A stretch of 47,534 bases of DNA from Paenibacillus cremeus (GCF_007786445.1 NZ_VNJI01000058.1:1-47534), one strand, 5' to 3'. Counted from the first letter of the stretch, positions 34,645 through 43,298 are shown. The notes: generated by a model from the letters alone, not told the origin. Program-made: numbers and translations.

Positions 34645-35544
34645 ATGAAGCTGCGTGACAATAACCATTTGGTCGGCTATTTGTTCATCTCGCCGTTTGT
34701 GCTCGGATTTCTGATTTTTACGTTGTATCCTATCTTATCCTCCTTCTATTACTCCTTCACGGACTATAATTTGTTCGATGCACCCCATTGGATCGGTCTT
34801 AACAACTACCAGAAGATTGTCCTCGATGACGAAAAATTGGCCAAGTCGCTTCAAGTGACGTTTACGTATGTGTTTACCAGCGTTCCACTCCGTCTGGTGT
34901 TTGCGCTGTTTGTGGCCATGCTGCTGAATACGACAACCCGTGGGGTTGGGTTTTACCGTTCCACCTATTACTTGCCATCGCTAATCGGAGGCAGTGTGGC
35001 GGTATCGATCATGTGGATTCAAGTGTTCGGGGATAAAGGGCTGCTCAATTCCCTCTTGGGGCTGATCGGCATTCATACGTCAACTTCATGGATCGGGAGT
35101 CCGGGTACGGCGCTGTGGACCTTGATCGCGCTTTCGGTTTGGCAGTTTGGGTCCTCCATGCTGATCTTTTTAGCCGGCTTGAAAAATATTCCCACGTCCT
35201 ACTATGAAGCCGCCAGCGTGGACGGAGCGACGCGATGGTACCGATTTTTCCACATTACGCTGCCTCTGCTCAGTCCGATCATCTTGTTCAATCTGATCAT
35301 GCAGACGATCTCGGCGTTCATGACGTTTACTCCGGCCTATGTCATTTCCCGGGGCGAGGGCGGTCCTCTCGATAATACGCTGCTGTACTCGTTGTATTTG
35401 TATCGGAGAGCGTTTGCCTTTTTTGAGATGGGCTATGCTTCGGCCATGGCTTGGGTCATGCTGCTGATCGTCGCGGCAATTACGTTCGCGATCTTCAAAT
35501 CGTCGAAGTATTGGGTGCACTACGAAGCGAAAGGGGAGGGGTAG
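34645..35544 (+). CDS. ABC sugar transporter permease (MalF-like)
   Basis: Six-span membrane subunit of 299 residues starting with LVGYLFISPFVLGFLIFTLYPI, the common entry of this family. EAA loop: YYEAASVDGATRWYRFFHITLPLLSP. AAAGGGGGAAAC precedes the ATG. One base separates its stop from the next permease gene. Confidence 0.92.
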   Translation: MKLRDNNHLVGYLFISPFVLGFLIFTLYPILSSFYYSFTDYNLFDAPHWIGLNNYQKIVLDDEKLAKSLQVTFTYVFTSVPLRLVFALFVAMLLNTTTRGVGFYRSTYYLPSLIGGSVAVSIMWIQVFGDKGLLNSLLGLIGIHTSTSWIGSPGTALWTLIALSVWQFGSSMLIFLAGLKNIPTSYYEAASVDGATRWYRFFHITLPLLSPIILFNLIMQTISAFMTFTPAYVISRGEGGPLDNTLLYSLYLYRRAFAFFEMGYASAMAWVMLLIVAAITFAIFKSSKYWVHYEAKGEG

Positions 35545-35545
35545 C

Positions 35546-36385
35546 ATGCCAATCATCTCAGCCAGGGCTATTACGAAGCATTTCATCATCAGCCTCTTTG
35601 CCTTAGTGATGATTTACCCGATCCTGTGGCTCGCCGTCAGTTCTTTGAAGCCGAGCAGCGAGGTGTTCTCCACTGCTTATAGCTTGATCCCCAGCCGATT
35701 GGAATTCAGTAACTATGTCAGCGGGTGGAAAGGTTTCGGAAACAACAGCTTCACCGTCTTTTTCAAAAACTCATTTATTATCGTAATCATCTCTACAATC
35801 GGTGCAGTCGTGTCATCGGCGTTGGTGGCCTATGGGCTGGCTCGGATTCCATTTTGGGGGAGATCGTTCTGGTTCAGCTGCGTGATGATGACCTTAATGC
35901 TACCGCACGACGTGACGATCATTCCTCAGTATGTCATGTTTTCCAAGCTGGGCTGGGTGTCCTCATTTAAGCCGGTGATCGTTCCGAGCTTTTTCGGGAT
36001 GCCGTTCTTTATTTTCCTGATCATGCAGTTTATTCGGACGATCCCTTCGGAGATGGATGAGGCGGCAAAAATGGACGGCTGCAGCAAAATCTCGATCTTT
36101 TTCCGCATCATTGTTCCGCTCATTGTACCAGCGCTGGTGACGGCCACGATTTTCTCGTTCTATTGGCGATGGGACGATTTCATCACTCCGCTGCTTTATT
36201 TAAACAAGCCGCAGCTATACCCGGTGTCGCTCGCCCTCAAGCTGTTTCTCGACGCCGATTCGACTAGTAACTGGGGTGGCATGTTTGCGATGTCCACCAT
36301 GTCGCTTGTGCCCGTAGTGCTCGTCTTTTTCTTATTCCAAAAATATATTGTCGAAGGCATCAGCACAAGCGGTTTGAAAGGATAA
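35546..36385 (+). CDS. ABC sugar transporter permease (MalG-like)
   Basis: Second membrane subunit of 279 residues. EAA loop: MDEAAKMDGCSKISIFFRIIVPLIVP. C-terminus: FFLFQKYIVEGISTSGLKG. Ribosome site AGGGGAGGGG lies in the end of the preceding gene. No ATPase is encoded in this cluster. Confidence 0.92.
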   Translation: MPIISARAITKHFIISLFALVMIYPILWLAVSSLKPSSEVFSTAYSLIPSRLEFSNYVSGWKGFGNNSFTVFFKNSFIIVIISTIGAVVSSALVAYGLARIPFWGRSFWFSCVMMTLMLPHDVTIIPQYVMFSKLGWVSSFKPVIVPSFFGMPFFIFLIMQFIRTIPSEMDEAAKMDGCSKISIFFRIIVPLIVPALVTATIFSFYWRWDDFITPLLYLNKPQLYPVSLALKLFLDADSTSNWGGMFAMSTMSLVPVVLVFFLFQKYIVEGISTSGLKG

Positions 36386-36397
36386 GGGGGGAAAGCG

Positions 36398-37396
36398 GTG
36401 CAAAGCAACGAATTTTGCATTATCGGTTGCCGTCACGGACATATCGTGGAATTTATTAAGGAGATGTTCGAATTAGGTTATATGTGCAAAGGAATCTATG
36501 AGGCGGACGAACCTTCTCTGGCACAAGCATTATCTGAAAAATTTTCAATACCGATTGTTTCTGATCTGGAAGCGATGCTCAAATCTAATGTCAGCATCGT
36601 CGGGTCTTCGGCGATAAACAATGAAAAGATCGATGTGATTGAAAAGTGTGAAGAATATGGAAAACACATTATGCTGGATAAACCGATCGTCACATCGAGA
36701 CAAGGTCTTAACCGTCTAGAGGCGGTTTTCAACCGCGGGAAAATTCAAGTAGGCATGCAGCTTACGTCCCGGGAAAGAAAGTCTATCGTCACATTGAAGC
36801 AAAAAATTGATAAAGGCTATTTAGGAGATATCGTCAGCATTACGATGCGCAAGCCTCATCGTTTATCTCCGGCAAAGCGGCACCCGTGGCATTTTTCCAA
36901 GGAACAGAATGGGGGCATCATTGTTGACCTGCTGATCCACGATTTCGATTTGCTGAGATGGCTGACCGGGAAGGAAGTGCGCAGGATTAACAGCTGCATG
37001 GCAAAAAATATTCTGCCGGAATATCCGCAGTTTTACGATACGGCCACCGCGGGTGTACTCATGGAAGGCAATGTTTTGGCTCAGCTGTACACGGATTGGC
37101 ATACACCGGATACGTGCTGGGCGTTCGGGGATTGCCGAATTTTCGTTTCCGGTACTAAAGGCAGCGCGGAGCTTCGGTTGTTCGGCGATCCATCCGTGGA
37201 GATGGAGGAATTGATGTTCTGCATGACGGGCGAAGACCATTTTCATCGGGTAGAGCTGATTACACCCGCGGTTTCGGTAGTCGAAGACTTTTTGCTGCGG
37301 ATCCAAGGCAAACCAAGCAGCATTTCACATGAAGATTTATTTTCAGCCAGCAAGGCTGCCATTGAAGCGGATGAACAGGCCGTCTTACTCAATTAA
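36398..37396 (+). CDS. Gfo/Idh/MocA-family oxidoreductase (second)
   Basis: Dehydrogenase-like protein of 332 residues. Its N-terminal segment, EFCIIGCRHGHIVEFIKEMF, replaces the usual GxGxxG with GCRHGH. HIMLDKPIVTSRQGL provides the DKP motif, and GGIIVDLLIHDFDLLRWLTG holds the catalytic-region His-Asp. It starts at GTG 36398 after AAGGGGGG, 12 bp past the permease. It lacks the Cys cluster seen in the other dehydrogenase. It may act together with that enzyme in epimerising or cleaving a sugar by transient oxidation, which is inference. Confidence 0.87.
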   Translation: MQSNEFCIIGCRHGHIVEFIKEMFELGYMCKGIYEADEPSLAQALSEKFSIPIVSDLEAMLKSNVSIVGSSAINNEKIDVIEKCEEYGKHIMLDKPIVTSRQGLNRLEAVFNRGKIQVGMQLTSRERKSIVTLKQKIDKGYLGDIVSITMRKPHRLSPAKRHPWHFSKEQNGGIIVDLLIHDFDLLRWLTGKEVRRINSCMAKNILPEYPQFYDTATAGVLMEGNVLAQLYTDWHTPDTCWAFGDCRIFVSGTKGSAELRLFGDPSVEMEELMFCMTGEDHFHRVELITPAVSVVEDFLLRIQGKPSSISHEDLFSASKAAIEADEQAVLLN

Positions 37397-37402
37397 CTGT
37401 TG

Positions 37403-37457
37403 ATAGGGAGTGTATCGATTTCTATGTGAAATTCCGATTCCGGAGAAAGCTCCCTAT
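37403..37457. promoter_or_regulatory. Hairpin with operator-like half-site before the hydrolase gene
   Basis: ATAGGGAG (37403-37410) pairs with CTCCCTAT (37450-37457). The loop contains ATCGATTTCTAT (37414-37425), which matches one arm and the centre of the proximal nagB operator. A secondary repressor site is possible. Confidence 0.35.
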
Positions 37458-37555
37458 TTATCGCCTGTTCTGCTGGAATCGGTGGACGCCCAAAAGCATT
37501 TGATGCAGGGGATAGCAACAACTGGCTTAAAGGGCGAATGAGGAGGAACATCAAA

Positions 37556-38584
37556 ATGGCAAATAGACATTTTTCATCGAGAGCATATTGGAATGAAAAA
37601 GCGAAGGAATGGTCACCGCTTTGCACTTTTCAAGGTGAGAGTAAAGAGGATTGGGAAAATTGGAAATCGAACGCAACGAAACAACTCAAGTCATTACTTG
37701 GCGAGTTCCCCCAGAAGGTGGATCTCATGGCTGAAGTTGAATATTCCATTGAAGACGGGGATCTAATTCGAGAACGGATTATCTTTGATTCGGAGGAATT
37801 TGCTTCTGTACCATGTGTGCTGCTGCGGCCAATTACAATGAAGAACGATCGCAGCAATGCGGCAATCATTTGTTGTAATGGACATCCTGTAAATTTAGGT
37901 AAAGACCCTGTCGCAGGTATTCGTTCCACACCAGAGCATGACCATCAAATTGCTTTAATGAATTATAATTTCGGAGAACAAATGGCCAAGGCAGGTTTTC
38001 TAGTAATTGTACCAGAGTTAAGAGGATTTGGAGAGCGTAATGACACTTCCGGTAGAGTAGATGCCTGCAATATTAATTACATAAAAGGCTCGATCCTTGG
38101 GATTTATCCACAAACGTTGAATATTTGGGACATCAAATGTTGCATTGATTATCTAGAAACGAGGTCGGAAATCGATCCTGAGCGCATCGGTATGATGGGA
38201 TTGAGTTACGGAGGGACAATGACAGCCTTTACAACGGCGATTGAACCGAGAATTAAAGCGGCTAATGTGATGGGATATATTAATCCTTTTGCAGAGTTTG
38301 GGATTGCACGCGGTAATTTTTGCGGTTCGCAAATCGTACCCGAAATTTACAAATATTTTGACACACACGATATTGCTGGACTAATTGCTCCGCGGCCGCT
38401 GCTGGTGGATATGGGCATTTACGATGAGTGTTTTTTTATTCAGGATCTGCTTAAAGGATATGAGGGTGTACAGAAAATATATGCTGCAGCTGAAGCTTCC
38501 GATAAACTCGTAGCGGATATTCATTCCCATGGACATTCGTTTGCGGGTAATAAGGCTTTTGAGTTTTTCAAAAAGAATCTTTAA
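37556..38584 (+). CDS. Alpha/beta hydrolase (acetyl-xylan-esterase/dienelactone-hydrolase-like)
   Basis: Cytoplasmic hydrolase of 342 residues. Nucleophile S217 lies in MMGLSYGGTMTAF, a catalytic His in DIHSHGHSFAGN near residue 328, and an acidic residue in RPLLVDMGIYDECF. The oxyanion region is near VIVPELRGFGERND. This layout resembles the abhydrolase esterases that deacetylate or de-esterify glycans. ATG 37556 follows GAGGAGG; an in-frame ATG at 37538 overlaps that ribosome site. It is separated from the dehydrogenase by 160 bp, so it may have its own control. Confidence 0.85.
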   Translation: MANRHFSSRAYWNEKAKEWSPLCTFQGESKEDWENWKSNATKQLKSLLGEFPQKVDLMAEVEYSIEDGDLIRERIIFDSEEFASVPCVLLRPITMKNDRSNAAIICCNGHPVNLGKDPVAGIRSTPEHDHQIALMNYNFGEQMAKAGFLVIVPELRGFGERNDTSGRVDACNINYIKGSILGIYPQTLNIWDIKCCIDYLETRSEIDPERIGMMGLSYGGTMTAFTTAIEPRIKAANVMGYINPFAEFGIARGNFCGSQIVPEIYKYFDTHDIAGLIAPRPLLVDMGIYDECFFIQDLLKGYEGVQKIYAAAEASDKLVADIHSHGHSFAGNKAFEFFKKNL

Positions 38585-39463
38585 TGCAAGAAACATGAGA
38601 AAAGACATCGAAGTCGGGAACCGAGCTGTCGGGTGACAAGAACATTACATCATTATAGGCTGCGAAAATCGCGGCTTTTTGTTTTATGGGATAAAGTTCT
38701 TGTCAAATCCAAATGACAAGAACATTATCTCATTCCCGATTTTGACAAGAACATTATCTCATTCCCGACAGGTTGAAATATAGGTAAACTGAATTACAGA
38801 TAGGGTTATGTCTGATGCACAGGGGACGGGTTTCGAAGTGTGTGAAACGGAATCAATTTACTAACGCTAACGTTTATCCAAGCCATGTATCGCCAAGGAT
38901 TTTGTTATTCTGGTCAACCGAAACACTTGAATCGTATGGATTTCCACTTGCTACAAAAAACGATTGGTCTGTGTACCCTCACATATGGTTCTAAACAATG
39001 AAAAAAAGAATTGAATTAGTAGTGAATGGAAAATCTTGTAATATTAGGTCTTGATATTTCGAACCTACCGTAAAATATACTACCATGAAAACATTAAAAG
39101 CAGATTAAAGTGTTCCAGTGGGAATTCTACCTAGTCTCACTCTTCCACTCTGAAAATGCTTCAGCATATTCGTGAACATATAATCCCAAGTATTGTGACA
39201 GCTTTACATCTAAACTCTTTAATGCTTTAATTGGCTTTACTTATGATTTGGATCTTAATGTTTGGGGGCTAATGGCAGGGGGATGCGTCGTCTTCATCAA
39301 CGCTAAAGCCAATTAAATGGCAACCAACGGAGCATCGATCTAAACGGAGGGGGAAAGGCGAAAGAATTGACATGTACCGCAATATCTAATTAGCTTAGGT
39401 AACAAATTGAATTGGATACGACTATCTTCCCTGCTGCCAATTTTAAAGTTTTTTTAATAGGGC
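38585..39463. other. Intergenic region, mostly non-coding
   Basis: Apart from the 144-bp element (38627-38770) I see no supported gene. A short open stretch around 39180-39318 (reading FNALIGFTYDLDLNVWGL) lacks a start and a recognised family and may be a fragment. Confidence 0.4.
38627..38770. mobile_element. 144-bp non-autonomous element with TGTCGGG/CCCGACA ends
   Basis: It begins TGTCGGGTGACAAGAACATT and ends CATTCCCGACA. Inside are three copies of TGACAAGAACATTA-type repeats, one inverted GTTCTTGTCA, and a terminator-like stem (GCTGCGA/TCGCGGC followed by TTTTTG). Ends and repeats match the 58-bp element at 9777. I find no clear target duplication. The repeated end motifs suggest an IS21-like parent, but the family is inferred. 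Confidence 0.6.
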
Positions 39464-39468
39464 TTTAC

Positions 39469-39508
39469 TGAGAAACCGATTCTCAATAATAACCTAAGCC
39501 GTTATAAT
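39469..39508 (+). promoter_or_regulatory. Promoter of the HD-GYP gene with overlapping inverted repeat
   Basis: TTCTCA (39480-39485), a 17-bp spacer and a perfect TATAAT (39503-39508). The -35 hexamer is the right arm of TGAGAA-N5-TTCTCA (39469-39485), a likely operator. The ATG is 27 bp downstream. Confidence 0.55.
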
Positions 39509-39534
39509 TGAGTTAAAAATTCTAAGAGGTTTTC

Positions 39535-40677
39535 ATGACTGATATCACCGTCAACAACGACCGCACCCAGAGGCTAATAATTATTGGTCAAATTTCTGTT
39601 TACTTCGGTCTAATGATTTTATCTTTACGACACATTTGGGTGTATCCTGCCAAGCATTATTTTGCACTAGTGATTATTATGTTAATAGGCTTCCTGCCTT
39701 CTGTGCTAACCCGTTATTTTTCTCCAAAGGTTAGCCCCTATATCCTCGTGGCCAACGCTTTAATGATAGTTTCTTTAATCTTTACCTTGTTACAGGAATG
39801 GGCTTTAGCAGGGGTATTTGTGCTGGTGCCTGTGTTCTCCTTGCTATTTCAAAATAAATCGATTTATTTATTTGCGTCGGTTAGCTCACTAGCCCTAAAT
39901 GTTGCATTGGCTATACTTTTTTTATTTGACTCGGCCCAAACCAATATTCAGATAGTAATCTTATTAGATGTGCTTACGGTATTTTTTATACTGGTCTTTA
40001 TTATATATTTTGTTTCAAAAGATGTTCGTTCGCGGAATATGTTGGAAGCCAAGTATTTGCAAACCATCCTTACGCTGTCACAAAGCGTCGAAGCGCGCGA
40101 CCCATATACTCAGGGCCATTCAGAGAGGGTGGCTTACTTGGCTCGGTTGATAGCGGATAGACTTCCTGAATTGGATGCTCAGCTCGTATATAACTGTGGG
40201 CTCATTCACGATGTTGGGAAATTATCCATCTCGGATACAATTCTGCTTAAAACGAGTCGCTTAACCAACGAAGAATACGAAATAATGAAAACCCATACCA
40301 CCTCGGGGGCCCAATTGTGTAATAATTTGAATATATACGGACAGATCGTTATGGGGGTGTTGCATCATCACGAGCGTTTTGATGGCAAAGGTTATCCGTA
40401 CGGTCTTAGAGGAGAAGGGATCCCTTTAATCGCAAGAGTACTTTGCGTTGCGGATTCTATTGATGCGATGTGTTCCAATCGATCCTATAGAAATGCTTTG
40501 GGAATGGAATATGTGCGTATGGAGCTAGAAAAATGCAAGAGCTCCCAATTTGACCCATCCCTCGTTGACATTGTTCATGAAATATGGGCGGACATCACAC
40601 TGTTCTACGAGCCAAATCTCACCAAAAGTATCGATATCGAACCGAATGCCGCTGCTCGGGCGACCTCAAGCTTGTGA
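39535..40677 (+). CDS. HD-GYP domain protein with N-terminal membrane region
   Basis: Protein of 380 residues. Five to six membrane helices occupy ~18-165. The HD-GYP domain (~175-360) has HSERVAYLARLIADRLP, the HD pair H225-D226 in LIHDVGKLSI, HHHERFDGKGYPYGLRGE (G286-Y287-P288) and ARVLCVADSIDAMCSNRSYR. HD-GYP proteins are metal-dependent phosphodiesterases for cyclic di-GMP or related dinucleotides. AGAGG precedes ATG 39535. The stop codon touches the tmRNA 3' fragment, so the gene end may have been set by an integration event. Confidence 0.9.
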   Translation: MTDITVNNDRTQRLIIIGQISVYFGLMILSLRHIWVYPAKHYFALVIIMLIGFLPSVLTRYFSPKVSPYILVANALMIVSLIFTLLQEWALAGVFVLVPVFSLLFQNKSIYLFASVSSLALNVALAILFLFDSAQTNIQIVILLDVLTVFFILVFIIYFVSKDVRSRNMLEAKYLQTILTLSQSVEARDPYTQGHSERVAYLARLIADRLPELDAQLVYNCGLIHDVGKLSISDTILLKTSRLTNEEYEIMKTHTTSGAQLCNNLNIYGQIVMGVLHHHERFDGKGYPYGLRGEGIPLIARVLCVADSIDAMCSNRSYRNALGMEYVRMELEKCKSSQFDPSLVDIVHEIWADITLFYEPNLTKSIDIEPNAAARATSSL

Positions 40678-40740
40678 CCACACCTGTAGAGGTCTATGGG
40701 GCGTTATCATCGGACAGGGGTTCGCCTCCCCTCGTCTCCA
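40675..40740 (+). ncRNA. ssrA: 3' fragment of the tmRNA (ssrA) gene, probable attachment site
   Basis: About 66 bases resemble the 3' end of Bacillales tmRNA. There is a pairing strand ending CTGTAGAGGTCTATGG, then ATCGGAC, then the T-arm AGGGG-TTCGCCT-CCCCT (40716-40732) and acceptor strand CGTCTCCA. The 5' part and the tag-peptide frame are absent, replaced by the HD-GYP coding sequence. CCA is incomplete (CCATAA). ssrA 3' ends are common insertion targets of integrative elements, so this is likely one boundary copy. Confidence 0.65.
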
Positions 40741-40749
40741 TAAAGAGCA

Positions 40750-40782
40750 AAAGGCACTGACCATCTGGTCGGTGCCTTTTGT
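40750..40782 (+). terminator. Terminator after the ssrA fragment
   Basis: AAAGGCACTGACC pairs with GGTCGGTGCCTTT (one wobble) around ATCT, followed by TTGTT. It lies 9 bp past the tmRNA acceptor end, where the native tmRNA terminator would be. Confidence 0.75.
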
Positions 40783-40821
40783 TCAACATTAATCGTATTA
40801 TGGGTTACTTTATCCAATATC

Positions 40822-40938
40822 TTATTTAAGTCTTAAAATGGTGAATCGTTGACGATATTTACGAAGCTGTTGAAACTTTGATGGATTTTTTAAAATAATA
40901 TCGCCATTGGCTTCTTGGATATCGGCAACCGAACTCAT
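40822..40938 (-). CDS. Small hypothetical protein (38 aa)
   Basis: ATG 40938, with AGGAG 10 bp upstream on the minus strand, opens MSSVADIQEANGDIILKNPS and ends in a basic, Arg/Lys-rich tail. No family recognised. The good ribosome site and coding-like composition are the only support. Confidence 0.4.
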   Translation of the reverse strand: MSSVADIQEANGDIILKNPSKFQQLRKYRQRFTILRLK

Positions 40939-41044
40939 CGAAGTAAACTCCTATGCATCATTATTTTCTTTGTGACGTATATATACTACTTAACTCTTCG
41001 TAAAGAGAAACTGACACGAATGCGTGTATAATGAGCTTATGATT

Positions 41045-41245
41045 CTATCTAACACTTTTCACTAACAGTTTATACTGGTTCCCTCCTACACTTTCTTCGG
41101 AACGGATGTCACGAGGCGACACCTGTACTTGAATATTAAACTCTTCTGAAGGATCCGTATAAGCAACCATCTCTCTCTTTCCTTCACGGTATACCTTAAT
41201 TCCCTCGATATTCGTATACAAACAAACCAGCATCCCACTCCACAC
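41045..41245 (-). CDS. Small hypothetical protein (62-66 aa)
   Basis: Frame reading MLVCLYTNIEGIKVYREGKR then VAYTDPSEEFNIQVQVSPRD and ending YKLLVKSVR. The pattern of alternating hydrophobic and charged residues looks like a small beta-rich protein. GTG 41245 and ATG 41233 are both possible starts, and AGAAAGG and GGAG lie close to them. No family recognised. Confidence 0.45.
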   Translation of the reverse strand: MWSGMLVCLYTNIEGIKVYREGKREMVAYTDPSEEFNIQVQVSPRDIRSEESVGGNQYKLLVKSVR

Positions 41246-41734
41246 CTTTCTGTACGTATTAATTCAGGAATAGTGCACAAAATAGTCCGTTGTAATCTTG
41301 ACATATATTGTCATAGTGATTTTATCCTCATGAACTGGACGAGATTTCAGATTTCCAATACCAATGTACCAGATGAAATTTCCGAGGTTTGTCGAACCCT
41401 ATCGAATAAAAAATTAAAAAAAGTTTATTTCCGAAATTTATCTTTGTGAATATTCGTAAGCTTATTTTGCTCCTGTATAACAAGCTAAGAGAGAGAAGTT
41501 GATGGTGTGTTCATTTAAAAGGTCGTATGTGCGCCAAGCATCGTACGCAAATCCTAGCAATAGTAAGGGTGAGACTTCTAGCGAGTCTTTATTGTAGAGT
41601 CGTATCAACACAGCTTATCGAATCAGGGATTTACGTAGATTTCCCAAAGGTGCTGCGATCTCTTGCCGGCATTGACTTAATCGTACGAGCTGCCGGTAGT
41701 TACAATCGGGAATGGCGATTGAAGCAAGCACAAG
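41246..41734. other. Intergenic stretch, no supported gene
   Basis: Contains TTGACATATATTGTCA near 41300, an inverted TGACA/TGTCA repeat that could form a weak promoter or operator. A plus-strand frame from 41527 has no ribosome site; its 3' part overlaps the broken gene that follows. Confidence 0.35.
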
Positions 41735-42302
41735 TTGTTGTGTTTTATCTGGAGAAGCATGGTAAGCTCGAAAAGATGGATGAAAGAAACAGCTATAGAG
41801 GAGCAGCACGAATTGTCATCACAAACGGAACCGCTTTTATTGGCTTGCATACAAGGCTATTTTGAGAGCATTCATGGTATTTGCTCTAACAATATGCAGC
41901 AATTGACGGACTCCAAACAAATAGCTAATGCAGCATTTCGAGCCCTATGAAGATATCGCAGACAAATTCAAGTTGACTGAAGAAGTTACAAGGTCAGTTA
42001 TCGTTTCTTTCGATGATACTGCTACACAATACAAAATCCTGCTGTGAGCTGACCGGGAGCTTACGGCGGCTCGATCCACCGTATTAAAGGGCGACCGGGA
42101 GATTGCCGAGCATTTTCGAAAAGCTAATCGGCGAGAAGGTGGATTGGGAATGAGCGAGGACAATCGTGAGATAGAGCATAAAATCTGGGATTCGATTAAG
42201 CTCTCAGCCGAGGAAGCACTAGAGGAGATGAAGGACCCCAACGGCTATATCGTTGCCATGTTAACCAAAAAGCACCCAATAAGCTGGATGCAAGATATTT
42301 GA
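41735..42302 (+). pseudogene. Unidentified gene with a frameshift and an in-frame TGA
   Basis: One frame reads EEQHELSSQTEPLLLACIQG to SKQIANAAFRAL and stops. A shifted frame starting within the same bases continues EPYEDIADKFKLTEEVTRSV to TQYKILL, then TGA, then, still in the same frame, ADRELTAARSTVLKGDREIA through MSEDNREIEHKIWDSIKL to the final stop at 42302. Together they suggest one alpha-helical protein of about 170 residues damaged twice. The 3' 50 residues could still be made from ATG 42150 (GGTGG upstream). No family recognised. Confidence 0.55.
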
Positions 42303-42358
42303 ACTATCAACTAATGTCTTGTAGAATGATTATAGCCCAATCAGTTAAGGAGATTATG

Positions 42359-42553
42359 ATGCATAAACAACGTGAATTGAAAGTACATTCCGATTTCGAA
42401 CGTATGAGAGTATTCCAGCAACCGTTATCCATATATCAAAATGGAAAATTGCTTGATGAAAATGTTGTTATAGAATCGCATAATGATGATATTGTTGTGA
42501 GTCGAAATGGGGATCGATATTTTAAATCTGCATGTGTTTTTATTAGATTGTGA
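42359..42553 (+). CDS. Small hypothetical protein (64 aa)
   Basis: ATG 42359 follows AAGGAG at 6-bp spacing. The peptide reads MHKQRELKVHSDFERMRVFQ, then SIYQNGKLLDENVVIESHND, ending YFKSACVFIRL. The strong ribosome site supports translation. No family recognised. It follows the broken gene by 56 bp. Confidence 0.5.
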   Translation: MHKQRELKVHSDFERMRVFQQPLSIYQNGKLLDENVVIESHNDDIVVSRNGDRYFKSACVFIRL

Positions 42554-42736
42554 ATACACAAGCTAATAATGAAACGGAAAAAGACCTCACCATCTTAAGC
42601 GATGTCTTCAACCTAGCCTGATTTAACCTCAATTACTTCCCATCTAATCCAATGGCTCTACAATTTAGAGCACAATAATATGCTAAGACATCTGAACATT
42701 CAAATGGATTATCATAAACAAGTCTATCCCTTCCAT
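42554..42736. other. Non-coding stretch
   Basis: No gene, clear terminator or promoter recognised. Confidence 0.3.
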
Positions 42737-42990
42737 TCATATGCTCATATACTCATCGTTTAACTCATCTTCATCCGACACTACCAGAAGTCCTGCCGTT
42801 TCACAGCGATCACCAATAGATCAAATCAAATCTAGGTTTTTGGATACAGTAGTAACATCAATATTGAATTGTACTGCAATATGATTAATGGATAGTTCTT
42901 GTTCTTCGTATAGTTGGATCCACTTATCGACTTATCGACGAGATGTGCGAACTGTTGTTTTTGAACGAGTTGTGACGACATCTTTTAATA
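42737..42990 (-). pseudogene. Helix-turn-helix protein remnant
   Basis: On the minus strand the sequence KWIQLYEEQELSINHIAVQF and NIDVTTVSKNL looks like a recombinase- or regulator-type HTH. An exact 8-bp repeat (CTTATCGA at 42923-42930 and 42931-42938) breaks the frame; without one copy, VDKWIQLYEEQ is continuous. A TGA at 42821 follows, and DEDELNDEYMSI lies beyond it in frame. No intact start seen. Confidence 0.4.
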
Positions 42991-43298
42991 CGGTTTGTAC
43001 TTCACACTGGAACATTTAATACTATCAATAAATCTAACAATATTATTAGTTTTATTAATGATCCAGCCATAATCGCATTGAATTACAGATTTAGTAAACG
43101 ATGCATTTTGGGGATCTCACAAAGAATATCAAAGTAAGTTCAATAGCAATTGTTGGTTAAGTGGCAAAGACCGCGGATTGGGAAAATTATCATTGAGTAC
43201 AAGTGCTTGAGCTAGGAAATCAAAATCTACGGCATTGTCCAACTCGGCTGCTAATTATGTTAAAATGTGCTTATTACCATTCGGGGGGAAGCACCATA

